This document shows positions 49,418-56,869 of a DNA stretch of 64,000 bases, piece by piece; the first letter of the stretch is position 1; the number at the start of each line of letters is the position of its first letter. The stretch lies in the NCBI GenBank assembly GCA_018268995.1, contig JAFDVL010000005.1, positions 1 through 64,000 on the forward strand. The letters run 5' to 3'. Source of the DNA: Acidobacteriota bacterium. GTDB taxonomy: Bacteria; Acidobacteriota; Blastocatellia; RBC074. A program made the position numbers and the translations under genes. The notes beneath the pieces were generated by a model. The model saw only the letters and a program-made list of their open reading frames with translations, was not told where the DNA came from and ran no database searches.

Positions 49418-49774
49418 TTGAACAGGAAGTTAATTCGCACCACATTGGCTGAAGTCAAAGAACGCGAAGCACAAGTACAAGCAGCGCGCGCAGCACATCA
49501 TGCGGCGCAACAATCAGCGCAACAATCGGCGGCGGCGCAACGTAAAAAAGTTCCGCCGGAGCAAACCAATGCAGAGAGCTTCTATTACAAGAAGCAAATG
49601 GATGCACACACGCCGATGGTCATCGTGCTTCAAGATGGAGAAACATTGCATGGTTCTATCGAATGGTATGATAAAAACAGCCTCAAGCTGAATCGCCAGG
49701 ATGGGCCGAACCTGCTTATTTTGAAACACAATATCAAATACCTTTACAAAGATGCTGAGGCATCAAAAAAATAG
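49418..49774 (+). CDS. Hfq-like Sm-fold RNA-binding protein
   Basis: 118 residues from a TTG start, supported by AAAGGAGAT eight bases upstream. Residues 1-60 are an Ala/Gln/His-rich, probably helical extension absent from classical Hfq. Residues 61-112 resemble the Sm fold: [21 protein letters not shown] matches the Sm1 strand order of Hfq (F/VxLxNGxxLxGxIxxFD), and [12 protein letters not shown] matches the Sm2 YKHAI region. Hfq binds small RNAs and mRNAs as a hexamer. Key residues differ (LKHN for YKHA), so this is a diverged member. Confidence 0.7.
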   Translation: MNRKLIRTTLAEVKEREAQVQAARAAHHAAQQSAQQSAAAQRKKVPPEQTNAESFYYKKQMDAHTPMVIVLQDGETLHGSIEWYDKNSLKLNRQDGPNLLILKHNIKYLYKDAEASKK

Positions 49775-49821
49775 CCTTCGAGCCTAATGAAAATTAGGCC
49801 GCACCTGTTGTGTGCCGCACC

Positions 49822-50865
49822 ATGACTTGGCCAAGCAGTAATGAAATCAGGGCAAGGCGTCCTCGCATCGGGATTACAATAGGTGATCCTGCCGGTATTG
49901 GCCCTGAAGTTTCGCTCAAAGCTGCTGCCAGTGAAGATATTTTGGCCACTTGTATTCCCATCTTAATTGGTGACGCGCAATATCTCATACGATGGGCGCA
50001 AATTTTCCACCTCGCTTGTAATTTTGAAATTATCCCTTCTGGCACCTCCGTTGCGACTAACAACACCAATGTTCCGCTGATTTACAGTCTCGATAATCTG
50101 CCCGCTTCGCTCGCCCTGGGAAAGGAACAGTCACTCGCTGGGCGGGCGGCAGGTGAATACATTGAAACTGCCGTGCAGTTATGCCTGGACGGAGAGATTG
50201 ATGCCATCGTGACAGCACCAATTAACAAAAGCGCACTACATTCAGGCGGCTATCATTTTCCCGGTCACACCGAGATGTTTGCGCATCTCACGAAAACTAA
50301 AGACTATGCGATGTCTTTTATTGCGCCAAACTTGCGGGTCGCCTTGTTGACCACACACCTGTCCCTGGCGGAAGTCCCTGCACACGTAAAAAAAGAGCCG
50401 CTGGAAAAGCTACTGCGATTAATTCATCGAGAGTTGTTGAGGTTGGGCTTTGCGCGTCCCCGCATCGCGGTTGCAGCCTTAAATCCACACGGCGGCGAAG
50501 GAGGAATGTTCGGGCAGGAAGAAGCGACGGAAATGCTGCCTGCCATTGAAACCTGCCGCAATGAAGACGGCATTGATGTAAGCGGGCCATATTCTGGCGA
50601 CACTATTTTTTTACGAGCAGCACGTGGTGAATTTGACATCGTGATTTCGTGCTACCACGATCAGGGCTTAATTCCGATCAAATGTTTTTCCTTTGGTGAA
50701 GCGGTCAATGTCACATTAGGGCTTCCGTTCATTCGCACTTCCGTAGATCACGGTACGGGCTTCGATATTGCCGGGCAGGGAAAAGCTGATCCTTCAAGCA
50801 TGATTACAGCCATCAAGTTAGCCGTGGAGTTTTGGCATCGTCGTCAAGGCCATATGGCCAGCTAA
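49822..50865 (+). CDS. pdxA: 4-hydroxythreonine-4-phosphate dehydrogenase PdxA
   Basis: 347 residues from the ATG at 49822; a GTG at 49810 is equally possible and neither has a clear ribosome site. It oxidises 4-phosphohydroxythreonine in vitamin B6 synthesis. Motifs: ITIGDPAGIGPEVSLKA, VTAPINKSALHSGGYHFPGHTEMFAHL (metal His), ALNPHGGEGGMFGQEE, SCYHDQGLIPIKCFSF and TSVDHGTGFDIAGQGKADPSSM. Full length. It begins a run of cofactor genes (pdxA, nadC, birA). Confidence 0.95.
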   Translation: MTWPSSNEIRARRPRIGITIGDPAGIGPEVSLKAAASEDILATCIPILIGDAQYLIRWAQIFHLACNFEIIPSGTSVATNNTNVPLIYSLDNLPASLALGKEQSLAGRAAGEYIETAVQLCLDGEIDAIVTAPINKSALHSGGYHFPGHTEMFAHLTKTKDYAMSFIAPNLRVALLTTHLSLAEVPAHVKKEPLEKLLRLIHRELLRLGFARPRIAVAALNPHGGEGGMFGQEEATEMLPAIETCRNEDGIDVSGPYSGDTIFLRAARGEFDIVISCYHDQGLIPIKCFSFGEAVNVTLGLPFIRTSVDHGTGFDIAGQGKADPSSMITAIKLAVEFWHRRQGHMAS

Positions 50866-50936
50866 GCCTTCTTCAGCCTTCAGATGTCCGATCAAGACTT
50901 GTAACTTCCTGTCGGTTGGGGCATAAATCACAACCT

Positions 50937-51803
50937 ATGATTCTTCCGCTTGATCCTGATTACATTTACGAAGCTGTCGAGCGTGCTTTGCTCGAAGATT
51001 TGGGACGTGGTGACATCACTTCGCGAGCCACAATTCGCACAACCGCGCGTGGCATCGGGAGCTTTTTGGCCAAGCAGGATTTGGTGCTTGCCGGTATCGA
51101 AGTTGCTGATGCGGTATTTAGCTGGTTCGAGGTCGAAACCCAAATCCAATCCACAGCCAATGACGGTGATGAAATTAAGGCTGGCAAGGTATTTGCTCGC
51201 GTCACGGGGGAAGCTCAGACATTGTTGGCAGCCGAGCGAACCGCGCTCAATTTTCTGCAACATTTGTCCGGGATTGCCACAAAAACCAAGCTCTTCGTTG
51301 ATGCCATTGCAGGCACAGAAGCGCAAATCGTAGATACCCGCAAGACTGTGCCAGGGTTGCGAATGCTGGAAAAATATGCGGTAACTTGTGGCGGTGGACG
51401 CAATCATCGGATCGGCCTGGATGATGGCGTTTTGATCAAAGACAATCACATTGCCTTGGCTGGTGGCATTGAGGAAGCCGTGCGCCGCGCGCGTGAGATC
51501 GCTGGCCATCTGCACAAGATTGAAGTCGAAACGGCTTCTTTGGAGCAAGTCAACCAAGCACTAAAAGCGAATGCCGACATTATTATGCTCGACAATATGA
51601 CGCCTGATCAGGTGCGCGAATGTGTCGCCGTCGTGAAAGACTCAGCACCGGAAGATCGCCGTGCGCTAACTGAGGCCTCTGGTGGAATCACACTCGACAA
51701 TGTGCGTGCGTATGCAGAAGCAGGTGTGGACTTGATTTCCATTGGCGCGATCACCCATTCTGCGCCTGCCGTTGACATTAGTTTCAAGATTAAAATCGCA
51801 TAG
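50937..51803 (+). CDS. nadC: Quinolinate phosphoribosyltransferase NadC
   Basis: 288 residues from the ATG at 50937; upstream in-frame starts overlap pdxA and extend past the family N-terminus. Makes nicotinate mononucleotide from quinolinate and PRPP in NAD synthesis. Motifs: ALLEDLGRGDITSRA, AERTALNFLQHLSGIAT, DTRKTVPGLRMLEKYAVTCGG followed by GRNHRIGLDDGVLIKDNH, and LDNMTPDQV. All substrate-binding residues regions present. 71 bp after pdxA. Confidence 0.96.
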   Translation: MILPLDPDYIYEAVERALLEDLGRGDITSRATIRTTARGIGSFLAKQDLVLAGIEVADAVFSWFEVETQIQSTANDGDEIKAGKVFARVTGEAQTLLAAERTALNFLQHLSGIATKTKLFVDAIAGTEAQIVDTRKTVPGLRMLEKYAVTCGGGRNHRIGLDDGVLIKDNHIALAGGIEEAVRRAREIAGHLHKIEVETASLEQVNQALKANADIIMLDNMTPDQVRECVAVVKDSAPEDRRALTEASGGITLDNVRAYAEAGVDLISIGAITHSAPAVDISFKIKIA

Positions 51804-51833
51804 CGCTGAACATAAGCCGATTTCATTACCTGC

Positions 51834-52649
51834 ATGAGCCAAACGAACTCGGAAGCTGACCTATTCCGCCTTCCGCCTTCCGCCTTCCGCGTTGAACTCC
51901 ATCCTCCTTTCACGATTTACCAGTACGAAACACTTGGCTCAACTAACGATCAACTAAAACAGATGGCGGACGCGCCGGAATTCGCCTGCGTCTCAGCCGA
52001 TGAACAAACTACAGGACGTGGCAGGCGAGATCGTACCTGGCACTCTGCGCCGGGCGAAGGACTATACTTGTCAGTGTTACTGCGCCCGGAAATTCGCGCG
52101 GACAAATTTCCGCTGCTCAGTTTGACAGCGGCGGTCGCCGTTGCCGAAACCGTACTTCAGCAAACTCGGAATTCGCGCTCTCAGATTGACATCAAATGGC
52201 CAAACGACGTGCTGATAAACGGGCGCAAGCTCAGCGGCATTTTGATTGAAAGCACGACCACCCCGCACGAACCGCCACGCGTAATTGTTGGCATTGGCGT
52301 CAACCTGAATCACCAATCCTTCCCTCTGGAATTAAGCGAAATAGCGACTTCGCTGCGGATTGAAAGCGGAGAACAATTTAATATCGCGACTTTTAGAAAT
52401 TGCCTGCTGACCAATCTCGCGCTTTGGTACGAAGAGTTACGTAGCAATCGTGCGCACAAAATCCTCACCCACTGGCAGGAACTTTCGACCTATGCACAAG
52501 GCAAACAGGTTATTGTGCAATTCGATCACGAAGAAATTCAGGGCGAAACCTGTGGGTTGAGTGAAAATGGCGCGCTCCAACTCAAAACAGAAACTGGCAC
52601 AGTCCATCCCCTCCTGATCGGCGAAATAAAACACCTTCGCCAGCAATAA
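51834..52649 (+). CDS. birA: Biotin-protein ligase BirA
   Basis: 271 residues, class I (no N-terminal repressor helix-turn-helix). Attaches biotin to the carboxyl carrier protein. Motifs: GSTNDQLKQMA, TTGRGRRDRTWHSAPGEGLYLSVLL (biotinyl-AMP loop), IKWPNDVLINGRKLSGILIES (catalytic Lys) and VGIGVNLNHQ. A C-terminal SH3-like domain follows. The N-terminal residues LFRLPPSAFR are encoded by a four-copy 7-base tandem repeat that is not part of the family core. Confidence 0.93.
   Translation: MSQTNSEADLFRLPPSAFRVELHPPFTIYQYETLGSTNDQLKQMADAPEFACVSADEQTTGRGRRDRTWHSAPGEGLYLSVLLRPEIRADKFPLLSLTAAVAVAETVLQQTRNSRSQIDIKWPNDVLINGRKLSGILIESTTTPHEPPRVIVGIGVNLNHQSFPLELSEIATSLRIESGEQFNIATFRNCLLTNLALWYEELRSNRAHKILTHWQELSTYAQGKQVIVQFDHEEIQGETCGLSENGALQLKTETGTVHPLLIGEIKHLRQQ
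51866..51893 (+). repeat. Tandem CCTTCCG repeat inside the birA N-terminus
   Basis: ATTCCG followed by three copies of CCTTCCG, ending in CG. It lies in frame within the first 20 codons of birA, ahead of the conserved domain, and adds no stop. Simple repeats of this type occur in other spacers of the window. Confidence 0.75.
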
Positions 52650-52676
52650 ATCATTTTTTCTGACATGTTTTGCGTT

Positions 52677-52706
52677 TTTCTGTCAGTCAACGACAGAAAG
52701 CTTTTT
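52677..52706 (+). terminator. Candidate terminator of birA
   Basis: TTTCTGTC and GACAGAAA form an 8-bp stem over a 7-base loop; a TTTTT run starts three bases later. Located 28 bp after the birA stop. Confidence 0.5.
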
Positions 52707-52800
52707 GGTTTTCTCGCTTATACAAATAGGGAAAGGGAAAACTTGACGCAGGGGGTACAATAGCGCGAACAACTCCGGCCCCTCACGTCACCCCAATGAA

Positions 52801-54870
52801 ATGAGCAAAGCTATGCAAAGCCGATTTTCACATCCGATCTCTAAATTACTCCTCGCAATCATTTTCTTTTCTGGTCTGAATCTGCTTGTTGCTGCGCAAA
52901 AACAAGAACGCGCCTTAACTGTCGTGCAAACGAATGGCGAAGCGTTGGATGGCAAAGGAAAATTATGGGCGGTAGTTGTAGGCGTTTCGAGTTATCGCAA
53001 TCTGAACAAAGAGCAACAGTTGCAATTTGCTCATCGCGATGCACAGGATTTCGCGGCCTTTTTGCGCAGCCCGAACGGGGGCGGATTCCCAGCCAATCAA
53101 GTTACGCTTTTATTAAATCAAGATGCGTCCGTCTCAGCCATTCGGAGCGCGTTAGGCACTGCCCTGCCGCGCTCCGTCGAACCGGATGATGTGGTTGTAA
53201 TTTTCTTTGCAGGGCACGGTGTAGTCGAAGGCGAACGCGATGGCTACTTGCTGGCGCACGATTCTGATCCGCAAAATTTGTACGCGACCGCGCTGCCGAT
53301 TGCCGAATTGGATCGCATCATCACCGAACGCATTCGCGCCCGTTCGGTAATCCTGATTGCGGATGCCTGCCACGCCGGAAAACTTGGCTGGACATCCCGC
53401 GCCACCGAAGCACAAATCATGGTCAATCGCTATCTGGATGAAGTAGGCAAAAGCGGCAAAGGCGTGTTGCGCATCCTTGGTTCGCGCGCCGATCAGCGCA
53501 GCTATGAAAGTGAACAATGGGGCGGAGGTCACGGCGTTTTCACGCATTTTTTATTGAAAGGCTTGAAAGGCGAAGCAGATAAAGACAAAGACGGAGTCGT
53601 TCGCGCGGCTGAGGTTTTGGAATATTTATCTGACACCGTGCCCAAAGAAACTAAGGCGCTGCAACATCCACGCGCTGCCGGAAGCATTGATCCACGCTTG
53701 CCATTAGCCGTCCTCAGCAAGGCCACGCCGATCACGAAAACGGAAGTTGAGAAAGTGACACCTGCGGCTTCGGTCACATTGGAAATTCGAGGACTGCCCG
53801 GCAGTGATGTGTATCTGAACAATAGTTTCAAAGGCAAAATTCGTCCGAATGGTTCTTTAATCATTGAACAGCTCAAATCAGGTCAGCACGAGTTTTCGAT
53901 TGATTCGCCCGGTGCTTCCACGGTGACGCAAATGCTGGCGTTGACGGCAGAAAGAACGATTGTGAATGTGAAAGCGGCGCACCCGACAACGACCACCACT
54001 GCGCCCTCGTCGCCGCTGGTCGCACAAATCAACCAATCGCTCGCCGCCAAACAAATTGGTCAGGCCTGGCAGCAATATCAACAGTTAGTGCAAACTACGC
54101 CGCAGGAACCCCAGCGCAAAAATATTGAGATTGCATTGAGCGGATACCTGGAAGCTATTGGCCAACAGGCAATCAACAATTATGTTCAGGCTTCGATCAA
54201 CACAGTGAATCGCCATTCGTTCCGCCAGGGGGCAGAAGCCTATCGCCTGCTGAAATCCATCAATGCGGCTGACACAAATATCGAAGCCAAATATTTGTTC
54301 TGCGAGGGCCGTGCCTTGCTTGAAGAAAATCGCGTGCAGGATGCTATCCCCATTTTGCTGCAAGCCGTCAAACTTGACCCGCGAGCCGCCTACACCTGGA
54401 ACGCATTAGGGGTGGCATATGAAAAACGAAATGACAATGACAAATCATTTGACGCCTACAAGCGCGCAGCAGACTTAGCTCCAGCCTGGGCAGCACCTGT
54501 CTTCCACGTCGGTTTTCATTACTTTCAACAGAATAAATTCGACAAGGCGGAACGCGCTTTTACACAGGCTGTCCAAGCTGATCCGAACGTGCCGGAATCG
54601 CGCCTGATGCTGGTGCGCGCTGCACGACTCAGCCGTCAATTCGAGAAAGCCGAGAACGAAGCGAAAGACTTTCTGCAAAAAATCCCGGCGCAGGCCAATC
54701 CGTATTTGGCCGACACGTACCTGGAACTTGCACAAATTTATGAAACCTCTGGTCGTTATTCTGATGCCGCCAATGCATTTGAGACTGTGCTGAGAATCTC
54801 ACCCACACGAAATGACCGCGACCGGATTAGTTCTCACGTCAAAGAACTGCGAAAAATGATTCGCAATTAA
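52801..54870 (+). CDS. Secreted caspase-like (C14) peptidase with PEGA-like and TPR domains
   Basis: 689 residues. A signal peptide or anchor (LLLAIIFFSGLNLLVAA) precedes a C14-type domain: KLWAVVVGVSSY, catalytic His139 in FFAGHGV and Cys190 in IADACHAG. A short PEGA-like beta domain follows at about 325-375 (VTLEIRGLPGSDVYLNN). The C-terminal 250 residues hold about six TPR units (AAYTWNALGVAYEKRNDNDKS, PVFHVGFHYFQQNKFDKAE). Caspase-like proteins of this type (orthocaspases) cleave after Arg or Lys; location outside the cytoplasm is inferred. No toxin or partner gene is adjacent. Confidence 0.88.
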   Translation: MSKAMQSRFSHPISKLLLAIIFFSGLNLLVAAQKQERALTVVQTNGEALDGKGKLWAVVVGVSSYRNLNKEQQLQFAHRDAQDFAAFLRSPNGGGFPANQVTLLLNQDASVSAIRSALGTALPRSVEPDDVVVIFFAGHGVVEGERDGYLLAHDSDPQNLYATALPIAELDRIITERIRARSVILIADACHAGKLGWTSRATEAQIMVNRYLDEVGKSGKGVLRILGSRADQRSYESEQWGGGHGVFTHFLLKGLKGEADKDKDGVVRAAEVLEYLSDTVPKETKALQHPRAAGSIDPRLPLAVLSKATPITKTEVEKVTPAASVTLEIRGLPGSDVYLNNSFKGKIRPNGSLIIEQLKSGQHEFSIDSPGASTVTQMLALTAERTIVNVKAAHPTTTTTAPSSPLVAQINQSLAAKQIGQAWQQYQQLVQTTPQEPQRKNIEIALSGYLEAIGQQAINNYVQASINTVNRHSFRQGAEAYRLLKSINAADTNIEAKYLFCEGRALLEENRVQDAIPILLQAVKLDPRAAYTWNALGVAYEKRNDNDKSFDAYKRAADLAPAWAAPVFHVGFHYFQQNKFDKAERAFTQAVQADPNVPESRLMLVRAARLSRQFEKAENEAKDFLQKIPAQANPYLADTYLELAQIYETSGRYSDAANAFETVLRISPTRNDRDRISSHVKELRKMIRN

Positions 54871-54892
54871 AGCTATGCGTACTCATGAGAGG

Positions 54893-54916
54893 GCAGGCAT
54901 CAGGCCTGCTTCTTTC
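54893..54916 (+). terminator. Hairpin after the caspase-like gene
   Basis: GCAGGC and GCCTGC flank ATCAG, followed by TTCTTTC. A short G/C stem 22 bp after the stop, either a weak terminator or a REP-like hairpin related to that at 54961. Confidence 0.4.
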
Positions 54917-54960
54917 AGCAAGGATCAGTCAGTTTCCAAAGAGTTCGCAATGAGGTTTTA

Positions 54961-54977
54961 GCAGGCAGGATGCCTGC
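54961..54977. repeat. REP-like hairpin GCAGGCA-GGA-TGCCTGC
   Basis: A perfect 7-bp stem with a 3-base loop, followed by GCTCCC. Read in reverse it is GGGAGC-GCAGGCA-TCC-TGCCTGC, the same layout as the hairpins at 9860, 55972 and 56018. Confidence 0.7.
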
Positions 54978-55005
54978 GCTCCCAGGGCTTCGCGCTCGTC
55001 ACGAC

Positions 55006-55034
55006 TTGCCGCCTTTTCCTACTGCTTGTAAGAT
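55006..55034 (+). promoter_or_regulatory. Candidate coaX promoter
   Basis: TTGCCG and TAAGAT are separated by 17 bp, about 45 bp before the coaX start codon. Confidence 0.5.
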
Positions 55035-55078
55035 ACCGCTGTTTTCAAAAACAATTTCTCTACTACCCGAAAAACCCT

Positions 55079-55846
55079 ATGCTCCTAGTCATTGACGTTG
55101 GTAACACAAACACGGTTGTTGGCGTTTACGAAGGCGAAAACCTGATCACCAACTGGCGGCTCTCCACTGAGCGCAATCGCACGATTGATGAATACGGCAT
55201 CCTCTTCCGCAATCTTTTCACATTAGCCAAAATGGATTCTGAAAAGATCACTGGCATTGCCATTTCATCGGTTGTTCCGCCGCTGAATTTTCCCCTGACC
55301 AAGATGTCAGAAACCTACTTTGGCCTGACGCCATATTTCATAGATTACTCCAGCGATACCGGGATGCCGATTCGGTACTATCCCGAAACGGATGTCGGCG
55401 CTGACCGAATCGTGAACAGCGTGGCGGCCATTGAACGCTACGGTGCACCGTGCATCATTGTGGATTTCGGGACGGCGACAACGTTCGATGCCGTCAGCAA
55501 AAACAAAGAATACCTTGGTGGCGTGATTACCCCTGGACTTAACATCTCGGCAGAAGCTTTGTTCCAACGTGCGGCGCGCTTGTCCCGCGTTGAAATTCGG
55601 CATCCAGACCGAGTGATCGGCGAAACGACGATTGGCAGCGTACAATCAGGCTTGTATTTCGGCTACATTGGATTGGTAGATGGAATTTTGCGCCGGATGA
55701 TTGCTGAGCTCGGTGGGGAAACAAAGGTCATTGCCACTGGCGGATTAGCCAAACTCATCGGGCGTGGCAGCGAATTAATTGAAGAAATTGACGACGATTT
55801 GACGCTCGAAGGATTACGATTGATTTACGAGAGAAACAAAAGATAG
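55079..55846 (+). CDS. coaX: Type III pantothenate kinase CoaX
   Basis: 255 residues. Phosphorylates pantothenate, the first step of coenzyme A synthesis. It has the ASKHA-fold motifs: LVIDVGNTNTVVGVYEG at the N-terminus, the GADRIVNSVAA segment and DFGTATTFDAV (catalytic Asp), then GGVITPGLNISAEALFQRAARL. Full length for the family. It is usually next to birA in many genomes; here the caspase-like gene lies between. Its stop codon touches the left arm of an inverted repeat. Confidence 0.96.
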   Translation: MLLVIDVGNTNTVVGVYEGENLITNWRLSTERNRTIDEYGILFRNLFTLAKMDSEKITGIAISSVVPPLNFPLTKMSETYFGLTPYFIDYSSDTGMPIRYYPETDVGADRIVNSVAAIERYGAPCIIVDFGTATTFDAVSKNKEYLGGVITPGLNISAEALFQRAARLSRVEIRHPDRVIGETTIGSVQSGLYFGYIGLVDGILRRMIAELGGETKVIATGGLAKLIGRGSELIEEIDDDLTLEGLRLIYERNKR

Positions 55847-55971
55847 ATGCTGGATACTAGATGCTGGATGCTGGATGTGAGTTGATGAAGATGAAACCGG
55901 AAACGGCTTCCGCCCCTATTCCCAGCATCTAGCATCTAGTTGTATTGACAACTTAGGTTAGAAACCTATGC

Positions 55972-55999
55972 GGAGCAACAAACAAGATGTTTGTTGTAC
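55972..55999. repeat. 28-bp dispersed hairpin repeat, copy 2
   Basis: Exact inverted copy of 9860-9887, 28 of 28 bases. It is the left inner hairpin of the mobile element. Core stem CAACAAACA with loop AGA. Confidence 0.9.
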
Positions 56000-56017
56000 A
56001 TTGACTGCGAAGATGTA

Positions 56018-56038
56018 GCGCAAACATCCTGTTTGCGC
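56018..56038. repeat. Variant hairpin GCGCAAACA-TCC-TGTTTGCGC
   Basis: A perfect 9-bp stem with a 3-base loop. It differs from copy 1 at the stem base on both sides so that pairing is kept. It is the right inner hairpin of the element, inverted relative to the left one. Confidence 0.85.
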
Positions 56039-56086
56039 CTCTAACTTAACTTGTCAATACATCTAGTATCCACCATCTTTTCCCCA

Positions 56087-56815
56087 ATGAATTATTTCAA
56101 CTACTTTACGGAAATCGAAGAAGAATTTGTGCGGCGGCGTGGCAAACATATGCTGGTGTCGCCGTTGGATTGGTCACTGATTGAAACCTGGAAGCAACGC
56201 GGTATCCCGCTGCGCATTGCCCTGCGCGGCATCACGCAATCTTTTGATAGTTACGATCAACAACCTCGTAAATTTGAACGACGCGTGCGGTCGCTGTTTT
56301 ACTGCCAGCCTGCGGTTGAGGAAGCATATCAGCAATATTTGGAATCGCACATCGGCGGTCATCACGAAAATGGTAGTAGCGAATCCGCTCCACCAGCACC
56401 AGAAGAAACGAATGGATTTTCGATAGCAAATATCAAACTGGCGCTTGATGAGTGGCAGGAAACCCTCACGCGGTTGAGCATTAGTTATGCGGATGACTTG
56501 CTGCTGGCCGAGGCATTTGATCGTGCGGCGCGGCGATTGGAAGAAATCAGTCACGACCTGAGCAAGCCATCCCAAGATTTTCTTGGCCAACTTGATTCGG
56601 ACTTAAACTTGATCGAAGGCTTTCTGCTCGAAGCAATTCAGCAACACGTGGGCACGGAAAAGCGCGCTGAACTACAGGCCGCTGCTGAGCAAGATTTGAA
56701 AAGCTATCGAAAAGGCATGGACAAAGAAGTCTACCAACAAACGCTCAACAATTGGATTGCCCGCAAGTTGCGTGATGAATACAAGGTGCCACGACTCAGC
56801 CTGTTTTACTTGTAA
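56087..56815 (+). CDS. Protein of unknown function
   Basis: 242 residues from the ATG at 56087, just after the inserted repeats; an upstream GTG reading would begin inside the repeat. The N-terminus (MNYFNYFTEIEEEFVRRRG, LLVSPLDWSLIETWKQRGIPLRIALRGI) is conserved-looking, with a Trp/Arg-rich helix. Residues 95-110 are an acidic, Pro/Ser linker. The rest is helical with many Leu/Glu (LDSDLNLIEGFLLEAI). No membrane segment. The family is not recognised. It probably precedes the methyltransferase gene in one transcript (54-bp gap). Confidence 0.65.
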   Translation: MNYFNYFTEIEEEFVRRRGKHMLVSPLDWSLIETWKQRGIPLRIALRGITQSFDSYDQQPRKFERRVRSLFYCQPAVEEAYQQYLESHIGGHHENGSSESAPPAPEETNGFSIANIKLALDEWQETLTRLSISYADDLLLAEAFDRAARRLEEISHDLSKPSQDFLGQLDSDLNLIEGFLLEAIQQHVGTEKRAELQAAAEQDLKSYRKGMDKEVYQQTLNNWIARKLRDEYKVPRLSLFYL

Positions 56816-56869
56816 CTTGACGCATGACCACATTGCCCGCTTCCTACAGGTCGCGATACTGTAACAGCC

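Larger units (their letters stand above)
55941..56059. mobile_element. Non-autonomous MITE/REPIN-like element
   Basis: A 119-bp element. Its ends form 22-bp inverted repeats: TGTATTGACAACTTAGGTTAGA on the left pairs with 56040-56061 at 20 of 22 positions. It is flanked by direct repeats CATCTAGT (55933-55940 and 56060-56067), a target duplication; ends are uncertain by one or two bases because the terminal repeat and duplication share bases. It holds two hairpins in opposite orientation (55976-55996 and 56018-56038) and no ORF. This combination fits a MITE, or a REPIN mobilised by a RAYT-type transposase; neither enzyme is in the window. Confidence 0.85.
55846..56077. repeat. Inverted repeat of GATGCTGG units, split by an inserted element
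   Basis: The 29-bp left arm (55846-55874; GATGCTGGATACTAGATGCT...) is matched by a right arm now in two parts, 55922-55940 and 56068-56077. Joining these parts restores pairing at 27 of 29 positions. The interruption is the mobile element at 55941-56059 with its target duplication. Confidence 0.85.

Noticed and set aside
52745-52765. TTGACG followed by TACAAT as a promoter for the caspase-like gene
   Set aside because: The spacing of about 7 bp is far too short for a sigma-70 promoter.
54893-54977. Two REP-like hairpins considered as one terminator pair
   Set aside because: Only the first is close to a stop codon and followed by a weak T stretch; the second is 50 bp further and matches the dispersed hairpin family.
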